From Candidatus Hodarchaeota archaeon (GTDB taxonomy: Archaea; Asgardarchaeota; Heimdallarchaeia; Hodarchaeales; Hodarchaeaceae): a stretch of 29,359 nucleotides of DNA. The notes under the pieces are model-generated. The model was not told where the DNA came from and did no database searches. It saw nothing but the letters and a program-made list of their open reading frames with translations. The stretch lies in NCBI GenBank assembly GCA_016840285.1, contig JAEOSR010000121.1, forward strand, positions 1 through 29,359, written 5' to 3'. This document shows, one piece after another, positions 25,368 through 29,359 of this stretch. Positions within the stretch are counted from its first letter, which is position 1; every line of letters starts with the position of its first letter. A program made the position numbers and the translations under genes.

Positions 25368-26123
25368 TTACTCCTCTTCCTCAGAACTGTCTTCTTCTTG
25401 AGGTTCAGTTTCTTCCTCTGGGGGTGTAGTTTCTTGATAATCAAATACATCAACGAATTTAACGACTTTAAAATCTAGAAAATCACGAAGTTCAGTTGCT
25501 AGAGAATATTTGGCAATCGCTAGACCTTCCATGAAGATCAGATAATTTGGTAACGAAATAGATATTGTCTCTGGATCCTCTGAAACCTCGATCGTTATCT
25601 CCTCCATGTTAATTCCAGGAAATCGGCGTGTAATAATTTCTTTTCGAATCTCTTCTTCATTTTCTAAATGTTCAACAACAGTAACATCGAAAATTAGATC
25701 TTTACCTGCAAGAGGATGATTAAAATCGATTCGCGATCTACCTCCACCTACCCAAATTATGGTTCCACTTCTACCAGTTAATTGTACTCGATTTCCAACC
25801 CGTGGATCAAGATTGGCCTTCCGCAAACGTTTTGTAGGAACCATCTCGATCTTTTTACTGTCCCTATCTCCATAGGCATCTTCAGATGCAATTTCAAAAG
25901 TTTGAGGAGAATTTAGTTCAAGTCCGACGAGATTCTTAGCCAATCCAGGGATTAAGAACTTCTCATCCCCAGCCCGACACAGTAAGGGTTTATAACCCCG
26001 TTTTTCATCAAATATACGTTCAGAACGCGCTATATCCTCTAATGTTGTATCAAATGCTTTGGAGTTTTCCTTTAGGCGCCCTGTATAGTCAATTTTTATC
26101 CAATCATTTTCAGTAATCGGCAT
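25368..26123 (-). CDS. FKBP-type peptidyl-prolyl isomerase, SlyD-like with acidic tail
   Basis: Cytosolic chaperone and prolyl isomerase, 251 residues. The FKBP domain (about 1-165) has WIKIDYTGRLKENSKAFDTT, FLIPGLAKNLVGLELN and the inserted flap, closing with RIDFNHPLAGKDLIFDVTVV, the standard archaeal long-FKBP ending. A C-terminal domain of about 70 residues (ITTRRFPGIN to FVDVFDYQ in outline) follows, then a very acidic tail (PEEETEPQEEDSSEEEE) that is probably disordered. GAGG lies 7 bp before the ATG. First of four minus-strand genes upstream of which lie UPF0179, Tsr3 and ABCE1. Confidence 0.93.
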   Translation of the reverse strand: MPITENDWIKIDYTGRLKENSKAFDTTLEDIARSERIFDEKRGYKPLLCRAGDEKFLIPGLAKNLVGLELNSPQTFEIASEDAYGDRDSKKIEMVPTKRLRKANLDPRVGNRVQLTGRSGTIIWVGGGRSRIDFNHPLAGKDLIFDVTVVEHLENEEEIRKEIITRRFPGINMEEITIEVSEDPETISISLPNYLIFMEGLAIAKYSLATELRDFLDFKVVKFVDVFDYQETTPPEEETEPQEEDSSEEEE

Positions 26124-26144
26124 TTTATATCCTCAAAAAAAATA

Positions 26145-26609
26145 TTAATCGTGCTCATTATTCCGATCAACCGTGATTAATTTCAACTGATATCCTTGTT
26201 TACACTCAACAGATTCATTTGAGATATCTTTGATCCTAAGTTTTTCACCGTCACTAAGATAGGTTGGGCAACAGTGGTGATAATAGTGGGGACAATCTAT
26301 TAAGTCGCAATCACGATGAAGAAAGGTAATAGTTGCTCCCTCCACAGCAAGCTTTGCTCCTGTTGTAACCACATAAGATGGTTCAAATATTTCGACAGTT
26401 TGAACACCTTGCACAAAAACATCACAGGGATGAATTGTATCTTTTACGTTGGCAACCTCATAAACTCTGTTTTCTTCTAGTTTCAAACAAACGCCACGAA
26501 GACGGCATTCAGAGCAATTTTCAGTTTCACCTACAAAAATAAACTTGTTCCCTGGTTTTGACTGCTTTACACCTAATAACGTAATTTTCAAAGGTTTTTC
26601 TGCAGTCAT
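26145..26609 (-). CDS. UPF0179 family cysteine-rich protein
   Basis: 154 residues of an archaea-specific uncharacterised family. It has two cysteine groups, ENCSECRLRGVCLKLEENRV and HRDCDLIDCPHYYHHCCP, which probably bind metal or an Fe-S cluster. Other landmarks are GNKFIFVGETENC near the start and VEGATITFLHRDC. No membrane segments. It sits 21 bp upstream of the FKBP gene on the same strand, so the two are probably co-transcribed. Function unknown. Confidence 0.88.
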   Translation of the reverse strand: MTAEKPLKITLLGVKQSKPGNKFIFVGETENCSECRLRGVCLKLEENRVYEVANVKDTIHPCDVFVQGVQTVEIFEPSYVVTTGAKLAVEGATITFLHRDCDLIDCPHYYHHCCPTYLSDGEKLRIKDISNESVECKQGYQLKLITVDRNNEHD

Positions 26610-26742
26610 GAGGATTTTTTCTCCATATTGATCGTTATATTTTACGAGTTAAGGTTAATTGAGAAGAATTACATTTTGAACTTATTTGTTTCTTCCCTTT
26701 TCTTTTGAAAAGGAAAATCTGAAAGATTACATTAAGGTGTTT

Positions 26743-27297
26743 CTAGATTTCAAAATATTCATGCTCAATTTTTTTAATCTCTTTCGTGTTATTACATGCC
26801 GCATAATCATGGAGTAAATTTGAATTTAACGTTAAGAACTGCTTTCCCCATTTAAAGACCGATATTAGCTCTTCCGCTGTTTCTTCCCTTCTTAATAGAA
26901 AAAAAGCAGCTACAAGAGCCTCAATACTGGTAAGCTTGGTTGGTTTTCCATAATTGGTTGGATTTGCTGCAATTAAACATGGGAGTCTCCTTAAATTGGA
27001 AAACCGTTTTGCAAAAATCTCTTCTGCATGGTTCCAAGAGCAATCTAAGACCGTTAATCCAGATCTTGCATAGAGTGTATTATCTTTATAGCACAATATA
27101 TCCTTAGCATGTGGGTTTAGAATCAATGAATACCGGGGAATTTGGGGTAATCGTTTAATAAATCTCATATCATCTATGGAAGGAAACTTATTTTGTTTGA
27201 AAGATTGCCAAGTTTTTAACCCAGTGCATTTCTTTCGATCACATTGGCCTGCATAAAAAATCGTAACTACAGACCGACTTTCTGGATTACTTCTCAT
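26743..27297 (-). CDS. tsr3: Tsr3: small-subunit rRNA aminocarboxypropyltransferase
   Basis: Transfers the 3-amino-3-carboxypropyl group of SAM to a hypermodified uridine in helix 31 of small-subunit rRNA. 184 residues from ATG 27297 (12 further codons exist upstream inside the ABCE1 gene). Landmarks are FYAGQCDRKKCTGLK, IPRYSLILNPHAKDIL, the SAM-site LTVLDCSWNHAEE, and LPCLIAANPTNYGKPTKLTS followed by EALVAAFFLL. The start overlaps the end of ABCE1 by 11 bp, indicating translational coupling. The ABCE1-Tsr3 pairing fits late ribosome assembly and recycling. Confidence 0.95.
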   Translation of the reverse strand: MRSNPESRSVVTIFYAGQCDRKKCTGLKTWQSFKQNKFPSIDDMRFIKRLPQIPRYSLILNPHAKDILCYKDNTLYARSGLTVLDCSWNHAEEIFAKRFSNLRRLPCLIAANPTNYGKPTKLTSIEALVAAFFLLRREETAEELISVFKWGKQFLTLNSNLLHDYAACNNTKEIKKIEHEYFEI

Positions 27298-29119
27298 AAT
27301 AATATTCGCCTTTGTTTTTCTGGAGGCGATCAAGCTTAGAATCGTTTTTATTTACTCGGGGGCGCCCACTCTTAGGATCACGTCGGAAAGTGATTTTTAA
27401 ATTTCCAAGAAATCGATTCATCCCTGTTCTAACAGAAGAAGGAGTATAGGCTTTCCCATAAATGCCTGATTGTCCAAGGAATACAATTATTCGATCACTT
27501 GCGTAATCTTGAAAAACAATATCATGTTCAACAATAAAGCTCGCAGCCTTTCTACTCCTAATAAGCCTTCGGATCATCTTAGCCGCAATAAGTCGGTCCT
27601 CGATGGATAAAAATGCTGATGGCTCATCAAATAAGTATATATCAGCATCCTTAGCTAGAGTACTTACAATGGCTACTTTTTGTAGTTCTCCTCCACTTAA
27701 ATACTTGAGAGGTTGATCAAATAACTCCGCTAATTGAAAAGGGCGGATAAATTCACTTTTAAATTGGGAAGTGGCAACAATTGCTCCTCCTTTTTCTAAG
27801 AGAAAAGATTCAACTGTTTCATCGCTGTTCAAAGATATGTATTGAGGTTTATATGCTACTCTCAGAACTTCGGCTGAATTACCATTCTCTGCGTTTGGTT
27901 TTCTATCAAGAATAACACGATCTATTGTTCCTGAAGTAGGGGATTCTAGACCCGCTAATATCTTTATAAAGGTAGTTTTTCCAATTCCATTAGGGCCTAA
28001 TATTCCAATGATCTCATTTTGATGAATCGTTCCTTTTCTAACATCTAAAGAGAAATTACTTTGCTCGAAAATTTTTGAAAGATCCTGATAAGACAAAATT
28101 TCATCAGAAACAATACTTTTCTCTCTTACTGAAGATTTTTGAATTGTAATGGAGTAATCACGGAATCTCATGTTTTCTGAGGGGATAAACCCATCAAGAA
28201 ACACATTTATTCCTTCCTTTTCGGTATATGGCTGGGAAATTATGCCATAGGATGATGGGCTACCATAGAAGGTAGTGACATAATCAGAAAGGTAATCTAA
28301 AACAGCTAAATCATGTTCAACAACCACTATGGTCTTTCCATATTCTATTAGACCCCTAATAGCCACTCCAACCCGAAGCCGCTCATTAATATCAAGAAAT
28401 GAAGAAGGCTCATCAAATAGATAGATATCCATATCACGAACCATCGCGACAGCAACAGCTAATTTCTGAAGTTCTCCACCAGAAAGGAGTTTAATGTCAC
28501 GATTCCAGATTTCGTGAAGAGCCAAGTCTTCTTGGATTTTGTCTAGAATGTCCCTTTCATCAAAACGGGTTATGACATCCTTTACAGTTCCCTTAACGTG
28601 CTTAGCAATGGTATCAATATATTGTGGTTTACGTACACATCTAATTTTGCTTTCATTCATTTTTTGGAAATAATTTTGAAGCTCTGTTCCTTTGTAATAC
28701 TCGTGGACGCGCTCCCAAGTAGGTTTATCCTCATGAATTCCGAAATTGGGTATGATATCACCAGATAAAATCTTTAAAGCAGTTGATTTCCCGACGCCAT
28801 TTTGACCAACTAAACCATTCACTTTTCTTGGTTTAATAACAGGTAATCGAAATAGTGTGAAACCATTTCTCCCGAATCTGTGAGTTAAATCTTTATCTAA
28901 TCGTTCAGGAGTATTAATAATGGTGAGAGCGTGAAATCGACATGCTTTTGGACAAATTCCACATCCAGTACAAAACTGTTCATGGATGATTGGTTGGGAG
29001 ACAGGTGTTTCAAATTCGAACATATCGGTTCCTGAACGGACAACTGGACAGGAACCCCGACATTCTTTCACACATCTCTTGGGTTTACACTTATCGGTAT
29101 CCAATACAACAATACGCAT
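27287..29119 (-). CDS. abce1: ABCE1/Rli1 ribosome-recycling ATPase
   Basis: Splits post-termination ribosomes. 610 residues. The N-terminal Fe-S domain has cysteines 11, 16, 20, 24 and 50, 53, 56, 60 (CTGCGICPKAC). NBD1: Walker A GQNGVGKST (105-113), signature LSGGELQKLAVAVAM, Walker B IYLFDEPSSFLD, H-loop VVEHDLAVLD. NBD2: GPNGIGKTTFIKIL, YKPQYI, LSGGELQKVAIV, IYLFDEPSAFLS, IVEHD. The C-terminus keeps the family-typical NLKITFRRDPKSGRPRVNK and GEYYY. The last cluster cysteine is followed by Arg, where Pro is usual. A TATA-like box lies about 30 bp upstream. Confidence 0.98.
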   Translation of the reverse strand: MRIVVLDTDKCKPKRCVKECRGSCPVVRSGTDMFEFETPVSQPIIHEQFCTGCGICPKACRFHALTIINTPERLDKDLTHRFGRNGFTLFRLPVIKPRKVNGLVGQNGVGKSTALKILSGDIIPNFGIHEDKPTWERVHEYYKGTELQNYFQKMNESKIRCVRKPQYIDTIAKHVKGTVKDVITRFDERDILDKIQEDLALHEIWNRDIKLLSGGELQKLAVAVAMVRDMDIYLFDEPSSFLDINERLRVGVAIRGLIEYGKTIVVVEHDLAVLDYLSDYVTTFYGSPSSYGIISQPYTEKEGINVFLDGFIPSENMRFRDYSITIQKSSVREKSIVSDEILSYQDLSKIFEQSNFSLDVRKGTIHQNEIIGILGPNGIGKTTFIKILAGLESPTSGTIDRVILDRKPNAENGNSAEVLRVAYKPQYISLNSDETVESFLLEKGGAIVATSQFKSEFIRPFQLAELFDQPLKYLSGGELQKVAIVSTLAKDADIYLFDEPSAFLSIEDRLIAAKMIRRLIRSRKAASFIVEHDIVFQDYASDRIIVFLGQSGIYGKAYTPSSVRTGMNRFLGNLKITFRRDPKSGRPRVNKNDSKLDRLQKNKGEYYYEK

Positions 29120-29147
29120 TTTTTAAGGTTTCTCCAAATAGAATTGG

Positions 29148-29154
29148 TTTATAT
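29148..29154 (-). promoter_or_regulatory. TATA box of abce1
   Basis: ATATAAA on the minus strand about 30-35 bp before the ATG, giving a short leader that includes GGAG. The remaining ~200 bp to the window end are AT-rich with no gene that I can support. Confidence 0.45.
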
Positions 29155-29359
29155 GGCCTGATAGACATGAGATAAACAAGTTCTGAATTGTGTTTCGTTT
29201 CACAGTTCGTATACAAATTTTTTTTGTGAAATGTATATTTCATTCAATTATTTTCTTTAATATTCTTTAATTTCTTCTTTATAACTAAGGAACTATTGAA
29301 GAGCTTCAATGGCAGTCAAGGCATAAATTGCGATGCATTTGTAAATATCTTCGATCTTA

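Overview
The window is from an AT-rich archaeal chromosome. The evidence is the archaeal-type informational genes (topoisomerase III, L7Ae, S28e, L24e, ABCE1, Tsr3, AK6/Fap7, UPF0179), promoters built on TATA boxes with many near-leaderless starts, and an almost complete archaeal ('modified') mevalonate pathway. An Asgard-like lineage is plausible, but nothing here proves it.

Layout. 1-2000 (-): topoisomerase IA of the Top3 type, cut by the window edge. 2098-3688: AK6/Fap7-like kinase, a metallo-beta-lactamase-fold hydrolase with an apparent CTG start, and a stand-alone Lrp/AsnC-type RAM domain. 3800-4200: a probable divergent RNase P RNA in a stretch with no protein gene. 4553-5657: two unrecognised proteins (zinc ribbon; coiled coil). 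5935-7131 (-): phosphoglycerate kinase.

7232-21549 holds the isoprenoid genes: two different mevalonate kinases (an archaeal type and one resembling bacterial/kinetoplastid enzymes), a UbiD-family anhydromevalonate phosphate decarboxylase, phosphomevalonate dehydratase (aconitase X) small and large subunits, UbiX (makes the prenyl-FMN cofactor for the UbiD enzyme) and type 2 IPP isomerase. Together they convert mevalonate to IPP/DMAPP; only isopentenyl phosphate kinase is missing from the window. A 4.3-kb island (11059-15352) splits this group. It holds a winged-helix-like gene broken by TGA and a very large protein with a PD-(D/E)xK-like nuclease motif whose 5' end is broken by TAA. A divergent adenine-deaminase-family gene and a relic second copy of the aconitase X small subunit lie in the same part.

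21550-24312 is a decaying region: a 1-kb stretch without a convincing gene, an intact GNAT acetyltransferase, then debris that looks like CRISPR type III RAMP proteins plus an interrupted unknown gene. 24396-25299 is a ribosomal protein operon (L7Ae-S28e-L24e) preceded by a very good kink-turn whose closing stem covers the Shine-Dalgarno sequence, a likely L7Ae autoregulatory switch. 25368-29119 (-) carries an FKBP prolyl isomerase, UPF0179, Tsr3 and ABCE1.

Several otherwise well-preserved genes carry one lesion each (PMDh large subunit frameshift, mevalonate kinase 1 start, two nonsense codons in the island). They may be real decay or assembly errors; raw reads would decide.
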